Assembly: GCA_963921425.1 (NCBI GenBank)
Contig: OY992832.1
Span: 5,332,001-5,396,000, forward strand
Source: Dryas octopetala
Lineage: Eukaryota > Streptophyta > Magnoliopsida > Rosales > Rosaceae
DNA length: 64,000 nt
Direction of reading: 5' to 3'
Below, piece after piece: positions 22,095 to 33,718 of the stretch. Below the pieces are notes generated by a model. That model was not told the DNA's origin and made no database searches. It saw only the letters and a list, made by a program, of their open reading frames with translations. Every line of letters starts with the position of its first letter. The first letter of the stretch is position 1. A program made the translations under genes and the position numbers.

Positions 22095-24210
22095 ATAAGA
22101 GGAGTGAGTATTATACTATTATGTTTTGTTTGTATGTATGTATGTATGTATGTGTAATGTGTTAATGGATATGTGGTCAGGACAAGTGTCGGAGTTGACG
22201 TCATCCAAGGAAATAGCGATAAAAATGTCGGGTTGGGTTGGGTTTCTCTTTCCCTGAGTTTTTTTGGACGGTCTAAATTTTTGCCCGCCTCTCTCTCTCT
22301 CTTCCTTTTTCCCTTTCAAGTCTCTTCCACCATGTATTTCTAAAACCTTGGCTGCAAGCCTGCAACTGAAACGTGGAAGTTGAAGCCGCTAAATATTATA
22401 TTCAACCGCCAATGGTTCGTGAATCACATTTCTTTGTTTAATAACACTTGAGTCATCAAAATTTTAGTAAAACCGTCATAATAATATTTTATTTACTTTT
22501 TTATTATAAATAAATAAAATTTAGTATTATATCAGTTTGAATTTAATTTTCAGATTTGTTTTAATATCTCTTACATGAATAAAGAGTTATAATTTGGATA
22601 CAGTCGCATTTAATCATTCTTGGTCAATTTTGACTGCGCTTAGTTTCTTCAAATTACTTTCAACCGCCTTTCATGTGATCTTTAATTTCTCATTGTTTCC
22701 ATGTTGGCCAACGAGCACTTTGGTCTCTCTTTTTTTTGTTAAATTTATTACTTATAAAAAAGAACAATTTAGTATCTAAGAAGGTCGAGTTGGTCAAGAC
22801 TGTCAAGTTTTTTCTCAATTTACTCTGGGTAATGTTTTCAAGCCAAATTTTTTTTGAGAAGAAACGAACAAGCCAAATAAAACCAGATACATGCCTGATC
22901 AAGGGGTTTCAACCTGATTTTGTAAAGATCAGGGTTGCTGGCGCCAAGATAATTCCATTTAAACAAGATTGTATCTGTAAGTCTACGTTTGTTGCATATA
23001 ACATTAGCCTAAAAGTTCTATATTACTATGCATAAAAGATGTAAAACAGATCACGAAGAAATGGGGAGATGAAGTTCAATCTCAACCTCAACCTCATTAT
23101 CATCAGGATTTAATTTTAGGAAAGTCAAAACAATATAAATCATCATGGTACCTACTTCCTCAATGATTGTGGATAAAAATTACAGTTCTTTGGATTTTCA
23201 AAGCCAACTAAGATGAAGAATGCCTCAAGCAAGTCTTACAAAGTCCACTGAAATCCATGAAAACTACGATCAATGCACCGCATCCCAACAGATAACAATC
23301 ATCCATCTACAATACAAGAAAGGATAATAAATTTTCACAAAAACTATTTGAAATTTTGCAACTATTTTTACCATAACTTGCTCTTAGGATAAAAAAAATG
23401 TATAATGAGATACAAAAGCACAATTTCAGTCATTTGTTTGTAAGTACAAAATAATAAGGTTCACAACTAAAACTTCATAAGCAAGGTAAACAGAGGCGCA
23501 ACATGGCAAGTCTCCAGGCCAAAGTCTGAAGTCTGCTAATGAGGAATCATCACAGCCCTAAACAAAGAAACAGCCAAAGTCAAGAAAAAAAGCTTAGGAA
23601 GGATTTGGAAGCAGAAGGTGGCAGCACGGGGGAGAATCAAATTAATCTTCTAGGATGGAAGTTGGAGTTTGAATGGAAGTTGAAGAAAGATATATTATTA
23701 TCCTTAAACAGATTTCAGCAAGTAGCATTTCCCAAATTATTCTACAAACATGAAGTGGAATTACCAGACTATCCTGACTTCTATGCAATTAACGGAGATC
23801 CAACATAAGGACAAATGTTTGCTGAGGAAGCAACTAGATTAGAAACATGAACACAGAAAATGTTTCCTCCAGAGATGAAAATACAATGAATCCATCAGTT
23901 GAAAGTGAAACCAAAATGTACATAAGTGCAATCCTTGAACTAGTTAATGTATCATCGTCATCATCATCGTCACACTACAAAGTACAAACAGATTAATTTT
24001 TTTTTTTTTCAACCAAAATACCATTAGGAAGCACCCATAAATGAGTTTAGTTCCTTTCTACATCAAGAATTAGAAGAATTTTTTTCAACACCTTTTTCCA
24101 GCTATATAAACACACAAGAATCATCTATAAACCCTATTAAAAAGCTGTATTTCACCACCTTGTCTTAGAGCGCAAGTACATAAAACTTTGCTCGAACCCT
24201 CTGATATTCA
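21768..24210. other. Intergenic between NFD6 and Di19 genes
   Basis: Di19 upstream region with an (AG)n microsatellite (22,062-22,091) and a (GTAT)n tract (~22,130-22,153), then AT-rich DNA. The open frame at 23,539-23,808 has no recognisable domain. Part of the right end is probably NFD6 3' UTR. Confidence 0.5.
22062..22091. repeat. (AG)n microsatellite
   Basis: About 15 uninterrupted AG units, ~300 bp upstream of the Di19 ATG; on the transcribed strand it is a CT tract, common in plant 5' leaders and promoters. Confidence 0.85.
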
Positions 24211-24250
24211 TCATACATCATCATTGCAATCTGAGTGAATACAACAAAGC

Positions 24251-24293
<43 letters not shown>

Positions 24294-26180
24294 CTATCCT
24301 TATATGATTATACTGACATAAATAACAATGAAAAAAGAAAAGTTAGTTCAGCTAGAATTTTCACGTTGGACTACACTTCTGCATTTCCATACAATCTTTC
24401 ATGATCCAGATCGCAGAAAGCCATCAGAAATTTAATTTACCGGAAATGAAAGAAAATTGCAAAAGTCACATTTATGCAAGGAATACAAATGTTACACTAA
24501 AAGTCAACACTACCATTTTGCAATAAATTACTCTGCCCAATGGTTAAAACAATAACTATAAAGAACGCAGGACTAAAAAGACAACTATGTCCAATGAACG
24601 ATAATCCAAAATAAATAACTGAAATAAGGGATAAAGAAAGAAATTCTTAAAATTTCAATGTTACTAAAAAAGGAGAGTTCATCCTCTCATATTCCACATT
24701 AACTAAGATTGATGGTCTTCTCATCTAGTCTATTGAAGCAAACAGTTACCAATGAACACTTTCAAAAATCGACAACAAAAACAAATCCAAGTCACTCCAT
24801 ATTTGATGCTTGATCCTCATCTAGTCTTGTCTTGCCCTACAAAAGAAAAAGCATATGCATTCTTTCATTGTGCAAGACAGAGAGAGTTAGAAAGAAAGAT
24901 GGGATCACCCAATGAAAAGAAGAAACTTTGGAAGAAATAGGCAGAAAGATTGTCTCACTGATTTAATGTCATGGCCACACTTCCATCCATCATCATCTAA
25001 CATCACCCCCCTCAGAAAAAAGAAAAATTTGAAGAATTTAAAGAAAAAATCATTATGCCATCCTGATTGTAGGCAAAATATTAAATTTTTGTGCATGTAA
25101 AGTTGCCCACTTTTTGATACACCTTATGCAAAAAATTGAAATTGAAATAATTGAAAAGATAGACTTGAACTAATGCTAAAGGACATGCGTGCCTAATAAT
25201 TCTAATTTATGGAGGTCTCTCATTGGAACTCATACTCAAACTTAGCTTTTAGATATTTTATAGACAATGCCTAGCTACCATGAAATGATCATGGGAGCCA
25301 ATCATATTCTGATAAATACAGAAAATAATATTATTCAGTTCATTATTCCGTATACTAAATATCATCTCCTTCAGCATTCTCTTCTGGGCATAGATATTTA
25401 AATTTAGCTTCTTCATATAACTGGGATTCAGGAAATACCTAGATGGCAAGTAAAGAATCACTAAAGGCCCTCGATTTCACTTTAGGCACAAAAGAGCAAA
25501 CACTATGAAATTAAAGCAACCACAAAATTCAAACTTCAGACCATAAACTAGCAATCACTGAGAATTCAAATAAAACCTACAACGCAAAAATTCTCTTCTG
25601 CAACTCACAGCTTGACTAATGACTCCAAATTCCGATATAGCACGACTTGTAATGCACACACAGAAACCATAAGATTGAACATAACCGCGAGTAAATCAGC
25701 TGATTCCACAACATATATTCCAATTCCAATGTTACAAACAACGCATTTCAGCAAATACCCATCACAAATTACGAAGCTATAACTCAAAGAAAAAGAGGGA
25801 ATACCTTCAGGGGTCCAACCGTAAGAGCGGGGCGAGACGGAGAGCATCGAAGTGAGCAATGCAGAGGCTGTGGCCGTGTGGTACGGAAGCATCGTCTCCA
25901 CACAGCAGCTCAACTCCACAGGCGACCTTCATAAGCTCAAAACGATGTATCACACATGTTAATGGAGAAGACAATGAATAAGTAATAATGAGATTTAGGG
26001 TTTGATGTAAACATCTTTTCTTTACCTGAAAATGCGATGAGAGAGGGGGCTTTGGTCTTGTTTGACGGTGCGAAATGGTGAGGAGGCTGGCTTGGGTCTG
26101 GCTGCGGAGCCGATTCTCGAACCCACGGCGGTTCGGACCGCGGTGGCGCGGAGGACGGACCTGGCGGCGAAGGAGGACAT
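24211..26180 (-). CDS. NFD6: NUCLEAR FUSION DEFECTIVE 6-like mitochondrial protein
   Basis: Exons 26026-26180, 25805-25926 and a 20-nt terminal coding exon 24211-24230; 98 aa. The first exon encodes an Arg/Ser/Ala-rich mitochondrial presequence starting [20 protein letters not shown]; the second encodes the invariant core [20 protein letters not shown] followed by [11 protein letters not shown] and SYGWTPE. In Arabidopsis NFD6 is an organelle protein needed for karyogamy during female gametophyte and endosperm development. The last exon adds PE-DCNDDV and a stop, using acceptor CTCAG|ATTGC after a ~1.57-kb intron; this family commonly has alternative 3' ends, and reading through the exon-2 donor gives a different, longer tail. 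The start was chosen over an in-frame ATG at 26,294 because the presequence pattern begins there. Confidence 0.85.
24255..24291. repeat. (ATT)n microsatellite
   Basis: About 12 ATT units inside the long NFD6 intron 2, only ~25 bp upstream (in transcript direction) of the terminal exon acceptor. Confidence 0.85.
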
Positions 26181-27099
26181 GGCTAATGATGGTTTTCGGG
26201 GTTTTAGGATTGGTGAGAACTCGGAGAAGGTTTTGGGACTTTGGAGTAGCGCTCTCGTGTATTTGTGTGTATATCTGCTCCTATGTTTGAGCAACGTGGC
26301 ATGATATCATTGGAGCTCATATTAACGGGTATTTCTGATTCATATTAATTGTACTAAATCTTAAAATTTTAGATTTTTATTTAATTAATTTTCTAACCTA
26401 AATGGCTAAATCTTAAATAATCTCTAGATTTTAAACTGGTCAAGAATTAAAAAAAAAAATAATAACTAAAGGGCTTTCTTAATCTACAAAAATAAATATG
26501 TATCAACTAATTATTAGTTTAGTAGTGTTCCTCTCTAAAATGTCAGTAATTATTTTGTATAACACCCTTCCTTAAATAAAAAAAAAAAAAGCATAATATG
26601 TTCTTGCAATTAACCTTTGAAAACAATAAGTATTATCCTCAGAACAAAAAAATAATAAAATCAGACACCTTGGGTAAAGTAACTATATTTGTATTGGTTT
26701 TAAAACAACTATTTATGTGAGGGGTTTTTATTTTTTTAAAGAATTTAACCAAGCTTATCATGTGGACCTTAACCAAACTGTCAATCACCTTTTGATCACA
26801 ATCCAAACTTTGTTATCTTGGAGACTTAGACACTGTTTGAAATTCGTTGAGGAATATGCTCTCCCTGAGCTTTAGAGTGATATTAGTAATACATTACAAG
26901 ATAGTGAAATTCCAAACCAAGTGACCAAGCAATTTGGCAAAGGACTAAGGTACAATGCAATGCTCTCAATCTCAACATGTCAACTGGGATAAAATTTTCA
27001 GGATTTACAGTGAGTAACTCATTTCTCCATTCTTAGTACACAAATTGATACTATGTGTTGGAAGTTTTATTCCCTTGAATGGCAGTGTAGAAAATGTAG
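26181..27099. other. Intergenic upstream of NFD6
   Basis: NFD6 promoter/leader side followed by AT-rich DNA with A/T homopolymers. The right end contains the 3' flank of the next minus-strand gene. No gene seen. Confidence 0.55.
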
Positions 27100-29187
27100 T
27101 TAGCTTTTACCATCAAACATTGCCTTCTTAGACTTGCTCTTACTGCGGCTTATCTTCACCAGACCACCAAGCAGCAGCGGTATGCAAATTCGTCGTGACA
27201 TGTCTACTCGATGTCTTCTGGAGACATCAGAATGTGAGCCACCCCTAATGGAAATCCTGTCATGTTCTTCGAAGCGAATTGAATTCGGGTAGTATAAGCG
27301 TCCTCTATCACCCGTTCTAAAACCAATTAACCGGCCTAGTGACGTGCTGTGGTCTTGGAAGAAGGATGCTGTGGACTGGTTGATTTGAGAATAGCAGCAG
27401 AAGCAGCATCACCACCACCACCAATACATCAGAATTGTATCAAAGGATGAGAGAATGAGAATAGTTATAGTCACTAATTAAGGGTTATAGTCACTAATCA
27501 ATGGTTATAGTCAGTTAAATTAATTACCTCAGTGTCAAGGTTGGAGGATGAAAAGGAGGTGAAACTAGTAGAGGGTACATGCAAAGAACGGTGTCCTACA
27601 GCAGCAGCTGGTAAGCTCTCCACAACTCTTAGTCTCATATTCATGATCTCAAGCCCAAGAGGCCATCCATGGGGCATTTCATAATCCTGGAATTGAAGCT
27701 ACCAATTTAAACATCACCATTTAATATTGTCAATCCATCAGTGTTTAGCTAATCACATCTTTCTAGTATATTGATAAACAGAAGTCATTAAGAAAGCAAA
27801 GAGAAATGGGAAAGTTTCTCTCAGCAGGTACTAAACCAGAAAGCATGATTCTTATTCTCTGCTTTTTTTGAACAACACTACAAACAAACAAGAATATTGA
27901 AAATAAATTGTTTTCTTTGTTTAAAAAATAACATAAGTTTTGCATAAAATTGGTAGGGGAGCAAGTGGAAGAGGGTGAATCATCAACATCTTAGCTCCCT
28001 GGTGGTGATTATTAAACCATATAAATAGTAGCTGATTCATAGGGTGTTGACCTCTGAACTAGTGGCATTGTTTAGGTCTACCTGCTCACTCTAACTGCAG
28101 CTCCACCAATTTCTGATGAAACATTTTGCTACCTATCAGAGATTCAGAATAGGCGACTAGGAAAAATAATATGCAGTCCTAATGATCCTAATAATATTAC
28201 AAATGGACTATAAGATTTGGTATGGACTACCCTACCTGCAGAAAAGCTGAGGCAAAAAAAGGATTATACAAATACTCATCCTAGTCTTTCTCTATCCTTT
28301 GTTTCTCTACATAGTCATCCTAGACTAGGATATTTTATTATCCCAGTCTTTCTTTATCCTTTTTTCTATCTACAGAGACAATAACATTTTTGGCATTTTA
28401 ATTAATCAGTGTCATGCTAAAACCTCTGTTTTGTGACAATTTTCAATTAATTAGATTTCAACTAGGGGAATTTTAACATCAACATAATATACAGCCAATA
28501 ATTTTGTAAAATAACATGTTAGTAATAAAACTTCAGATGCAACTCACAAAGAACATTTAAGTCATGGAGCCACTGATTTATGGCAAATAAAAGTCTCAAA
28601 TAATGATCATTAAAGCTGAGAGATGAACACTTTGTCCTAAATAAAACAGAGTTCTAAGATTGCCTAACACTCTATTTTCTTCTTCTTCTTCTTGATATTT
28701 AACTGACCCAGATCAAAGAAGCCTTATTCTGAAGAAAAGGGTGATACTCACATATCCAGAAGACTAGAAATATGATATTACAAGCATGCATGTTCCAGTT
28801 GCACTTTCTTAAAAGAACATCCAAGAAGCCCCCATTTTAGCCACAAAATAAGAAATTATTTTACATATTTAAATTTAGAAGAGGCAGTGAAAGTAGACAG
28901 CCTCTCACCAAGAACCCAATTCAACAGCAATAACTGTGAGTATGTGACCATGACCAGAGCCAGAGGCAAACTATGTTTCAGTTCTCATCAAACCTATAAA
29001 CTCTATTCAAAATTTCAAACACTGAAAACCAAATACATAAGTAAATACCCAGAAGAGGAAAATCAACAAACAGAGAAGAAACTTGACCAATCATTCAGAA
29101 AAACAATACAAATACAAACACAAGAAGAAATCATAGAGAAACATATAAGAGTTCCAATGTAAGGCTGAATTTTACCTCCATGACCAT
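27100..29187 (-). CDS. Conserved plant protein of unknown function (148 aa, DTES-ASFF motif)
   Basis: Exons 29176-29187 (only 12 nt, MVME), 27528-27686 and 27100-27375. The protein has DYEMPHGWPLGLEIMNMRLR near the N-terminus, a Ser-rich stretch, SSNLDTESTASFFQDHSTSL, GRLIGF, and a basic C-terminal region (SRRHRVDMSRRI; KISRSKSKSKK). This matches a plant-specific family typified by a GWPLGL segment and an LDTEST-SFF-D-S--LG core with the intron in the same place (E|ST); no biochemical role is known to me. The basic tail might direct nuclear import. Intron 1 is ~1.49 kb. A TATA box lies ~70 bp upstream of the ATG. A short ~20-bp tandem repeat sits in intron 2. Confidence 0.82.
27464..27518. 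repeat. Three-copy ~20-bp tandem repeat (GTTATAGTCACTAAT)
   Basis: Copies start at ~27,464, 27,484 and 27,504; the third diverges after GTTATAGTCA. It ends ~10 bp from the intron-2 donor of the neighbouring minus-strand gene. Confidence 0.75.
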
Positions 29188-29256
29188 GGCTTCGACAGTC
29201 TGATCAGTAGAGAAGAAAGGAGAAGATTATCACAGGAAATCCACACACTATGAAAA

Positions 29257-29263
29257 CCTTATA
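29257..29263 (-). promoter_or_regulatory. TATA box of the 148-aa gene
   Basis: Minus-strand CTCTATAAGG, 70-76 bp upstream of the ATG at 29,187; predicts a leader of about 40 nt. Confidence 0.55.
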
Positions 29264-31235
29264 GAGAAAACAATTGGGTTGTTTATCTTCTTCCTTAAAA
29301 ATGACTACAATAGGAGATTAAATGAGCTTGGGTCCCACCTCGATGTTCAGTCCAGCTATAACTGGAAATTTACACAACCTTTATTTTAATTAGCATTTGA
29401 TAGTTACCAGGGTCCAGACATACATCAAATCATGCATTAATTAATTAATTCATCACCATATTTCAAATCTTAGTCTGATCACAACATATATATATATATA
29501 TATATATAATCACAACAGTTTGATCTTTTTAGTGTGTTCTTGGTGCAGTTAGACGTGCAAGAATTGAAGTTGAATATTCAGAACCATGTGGGAGCCAAGT
29601 GGTTAGGTGGGCTTCATTTAGACATGAGAACCATATATTTATTAGGAAATATGAGGGGGTTGAAGCTGTTGAGCAATCTCTGCTACCTTTTCAAAACGGA
29701 TGGGGGTGTTTGTTGCACTACTTATTTTTGCTGCTTATCCTTAAGTTCGAAACTACAGTATTGACTATGACATGTTAACCTTAATTTGAGATTAATTGCA
29801 GTGTAAGTATGACAACATGAATCAGATAATTGTCATGATCAAGATAGCATATCAGGTTTATGCACAAAATAATTCAAATGAAACAAACCTTGTGACACTA
29901 CTAATTTTGTATTAATACTCATTTGCAAATTTCTTGTGGTATATATAGTGCCACTAAAGAAAAGTGTTGCTGTCATACAGTATTGTACAAGTTTAAAGTT
30001 CGAGTGCGTTGACATTTCCAAGAACTTTCTAACAGGTTGCGTTATTTTAGCATTGTGGTCCATATTGGACTAATCATCCATGGTATGGGACCAAGGACGT
30101 ACTTAAATGCAGTTATACATGAAGCTGTAAAGCCTGTAATTGCTCAAACATTAATTTTCAGTTGTTACCAAATAGGGTACGTATGCCATTGATTTCATGT
30201 GCATGCACTCAGAAATTGCAGCTTGGCACGCCTAAAAGTCACTGGAATTGCATTGATGGCAGGTGAAAAATCCAAATTAAAGGAGGCAGCTGTAATCGGA
30301 CAAGCTAGCTGTGCTTGGCATGCCTGCAGTGACTCGAAGTTTAAGGGCCTTTAAGTACTGGCCACCAATCCCATTACTAAAATTGGAGTTTGGGGTTGCA
30401 TGTGACTTTAAATGGATCCAGTTTTGGGTTGCTATACTCATTCACTGCATACCCCTTTTTCTACATGTGTCATTGATTTCGTGTCCTTGAATCAGTTGAA
30501 ACTTTGATCAATCATGCAAGAACAAGAAAAGCTAAGGTTTGGTCACTTAATTATCATAATTAAATTGATCATATTAGTATGAGTTATGTATAACACCATT
30601 TGTGTCTATTTCTCTTTGATACAACAAAATTTTTGTTTACACATTCACTGTGTCCGATTCTCTCATCAGACACCAATACAATAAGTGCATATTTCGGTGA
30701 GTTAGACAAAAATAGTTTCTTTCCAAGGACTTGTAACTTTTCAAGTAACACATGCATATGAGAGCATTGTGTATTCATATTTTAACATAAAAATGTGTTG
30801 CTTTTGAACCCAGTAGCTGATATGCATGTTCACCAAGAACTCACGGCACAAAAATTAGAAAGAGAGAAAGGCATATATATATATGGGTGGGAGGGTTTTA
30901 TTAGGTACTTCGACGTGGGCACATCTGAGACGCTGAGAGAGGAAAGAAAAATCGTAGCTTTGGGAGATGAAGGTGGGGGTGAAAGTGAGTAATCATAAGG
31001 ATTGATTAGTTGGGTAGGTCAGGTGGGGACCCAAAACTAAAAGGGTCGGGACCAATTTCCCCAACGTGACAAACACAGTTGCACACAAAAAGTATTGTTT
31101 TGGTCGCTAGCAAACCAAAAAGCCCCGCCAAGTCCCTTAGGAATACGGCAAACACGCCCCTGTAACTTTCTTTTATATGAACTCAACTACTTGTTGCAAT
31201 CACATTACAAAATTGGCCATTTACCAATAACCAAA
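29264..31235. other. Intergenic, no gene seen
   Basis: AT-rich with a (TA)n tract near 29,485-29,508 and paired direct repeats of GCTTGGCAYGCCT near 30,220 and 30,315. ORFs are short and featureless. A moderately GC-richer stretch at ~30,840-31,140 has no recognisable coding sequence. Confidence 0.5.
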
Positions 31236-31382
31236 AGGATAGTGATAGAGAGACCATATCTTTGTACCATATAGTATATCATATCTCTAATAGAGACGGG
31301 CCTCACTTGTATTGGTGAGTCACATCTCTATTAGAAAGATAATACACTAGATAGTATAATCAGATGGTGTCCCTATTATCCT
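31236..31382. mobile_element. Foldback MITE, 147 bp, almost fully palindromic
   Basis: The two arms are inverted copies over nearly their whole length: left AGGATAGTGATAGAGAGACC and right (reverse complement) AGGATAATAGGGACACCATC, then ATATAGTATATCATATCT versus CTAGTGTATTATCTTTCT, and CTAATAGAGA in both. The centre is a short loop (TTGTATTG) between CTCAC and GTGAG. The element could fold into one long hairpin. Target duplication and superfamily are not resolved. Confidence 0.7.
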
Positions 31383-33718
31383 GACAAAAAGGTACTAGCC
31401 ATATTTTCCCTTTCTTCTTGTCAAATTGTTGTTATAGTGGGCTACATAATTGAGTAGCCAACCTCCTCTAGAATGTTTGGTATTTCTTTGAGCTTGAGCA
31501 TCCAGAAGATAGGCCCATCTTTTTAGGACAAGCTATGGGCTTATATTTCAGTGGATCTCTGAAGCAACTGTTGGGTTTAGGGTTTAGAAGGAAAAGTTCA
31601 TTAGGCTTATACCAACGGTGCTATGTTAACACATTGGCCCATTACCATCTTATTGTTTTTGATTGACGATTCTTCAACGAAAAGGATTCTGTAAGAAATT
31701 AATTAGTTATTTGCCCAAAAAACAAAAGAAATTAATTAGTTTATGTAAATTTGAGGCTTGCTTAGTAGCCAACCAGCCAACCCAAGCCACCCTCAGATCA
31801 TCAACCAAGGTTGTTGTCTCATTGCATAGCACACCATTGAAGAGTTCATACTTCAAATTGAAGACAATGGTATCTGAAGCTAAGAAGTATACTTTTCCCT
31901 TTTTCCTCTGCTTTGTTTTACTGCTTGAGCAGGCATTCAGGCTTTTGTGTAAGTATGTGTTTATTTTACAGTAAGATGGTAGATTTAGTTGAGGATATAG
32001 ACAGTGAGACACTATGATGAAACTGAAAATTTGATGTTGTGGGGGTAATACTTAACAGTAGTGGGTGGGGGTGATTATGAGTCCTATACATGCTTCTTCC
32101 ACATTATTCCTTACTCCACCACCATCATCATGAGTGCTACAGCAATGATAGACTATAATTTGGGTCGTATAGTAGTACCCAATTGGGTGAAATGGGGCTT
32201 CTTATCCATAAAGACCCAGTACCTAAATTGCAAAATATCTTTTGCTGCTAGAGAACCCCTGTTACCCCTATCTGGTCCCAATTAATTGGGGTAGTTTATA
32301 ATTAATGCTGCGTGCATGCGTTGCGTGGATGGATGAGGAAGATGGAGAGAAATTAAACATACTTGCTCAAATTTTGATGATAAGTCAAGGGAATGTAAAA
32401 ATAAAAATAAAATATAAAAAAAAAAAGAGGAAATTTTTGGTGGGGTTTTAAAGCTCTTTGATTCCTAGCTAGTTTTTCCCTTTCTGCAATAGCTTTAAGA
32501 CTTGACCAAAAATTGGGGGTCCCTATTAAGTGGTTAGTTTATAATGTAAATGCTTATTATTATACATGTATTGGGTGGGTGGATGTGTAAAACAGTGAAA
32601 GATGGTTAGAAGACACAGACTTCTCCAATTTTTATTGTTGACATATTCTTTGAAGTTTGAAAGCAACCCTGAGTCTACCATGTTTTTACCACATGGTTTT
32701 AGATCTACCATATATAGTTGTCAAAGGGCTTAGGTGAACGTAGGTGATGACCATGTCGTTAGCCAGGGTGGTGATCACCTACTACCTAGTACTGACCTCA
32801 TCAAGATTTTGCCTCACACGAAGTAGTTCATTTCATTACCATCATTCAAATCAAGCAATTATTCGAGATTGTTTTCTTATTCTTTTTTCTTTTGCTGAAC
32901 AAATTTTGGTGTTGAATCAGACTTACCCATTTGATATTGGGCTGCAAAATGAATGGTACTAATATTAAAAGTTGCAAGAATATATCAGACACTCTTTTTG
33001 AGTAACATGGTTGAAATTAGCATCTGCATACTTAGAAAAAAGTACATAAATATATCATAAAGTTAGGATAGATACAGTTTCTCTTATGACTATGGTTTTT
33101 TATAAGCTTTACATTTTCAATATAGCTGCAGTGTAAAATTCATCCTCTTGATTGTCAATTAAGCAGTTAGGTGTCTACTATCCTTTAGACACTTTGTTGA
33201 ATTGACTACTTTGTTCCTTTAGACCTTGGCTTGAGAAACTTTATTGGCCTTCTTAAAGTATGCAAATCAACCACAAAGGACGGTCACAAATGCACACATA
33301 CCACTTCCACCCTTCTCCTTTTTGCCCCTTCCATGTCTTACTGAAGTATGACTCTCATACTTCCCCATAATTAGTTATATAGGTGATTTTTTGCAGAAAT
33401 ATATAAGACCAAAAAACTTAGCAAATTAAAATGATCTTATATGAAGAAGCTAGATAATATACACTTTATTGGCTGTTTTATACTCCACAAACTTCAGCTT
33501 TTTCAAAGCATGAACATTATGCATTTATGCAAACACAGAGACAAGATACATAATCAAAAATACATTAGAGAAACATTTCATAAAAATCTATGTTTAGTTA
33601 TGTTTTTCCGACATAATTATCATGATAAATATATCAAACAGCAAAGTGGTGGTGGTAGCCAAAACGTACAAATATCATCTTGTCCACTTAATTGTAGACC
33701 ACACACAGCTCATGGGCC
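31383..33718. other. Intergenic, no gene seen
   Basis: AT-rich DNA with A-runs (~32,400-32,425). Several ORFs of 60-100 codons lack recognisable features. The right end is the 3' flank of the E6-like gene. Confidence 0.5.

Noticed and set aside
23539..23808. 89-codon ORF (+) between Di19 and NFD6
   Set aside because: Lys/Gln/Glu-rich without a recognisable domain, start context or upstream promoter; may be chance.
24255..24291. ATT array considered as a possible CRISPR-like or satellite repeat
   Set aside because: Uninterrupted trinucleotide microsatellite with no spacers.
28887..29162. 91-codon ORF (+) in the first intron of the 148-aa gene
   Set aside because: AT-biased Lys/Gln/Thr-rich chance frame inside an intron on the opposite strand.
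30220..30345. Possible microRNA precursor around GCTTGGCAYGCCT repeats
   Set aside because: The repeats are direct, not inverted, and no known plant miRNA sequence is present.
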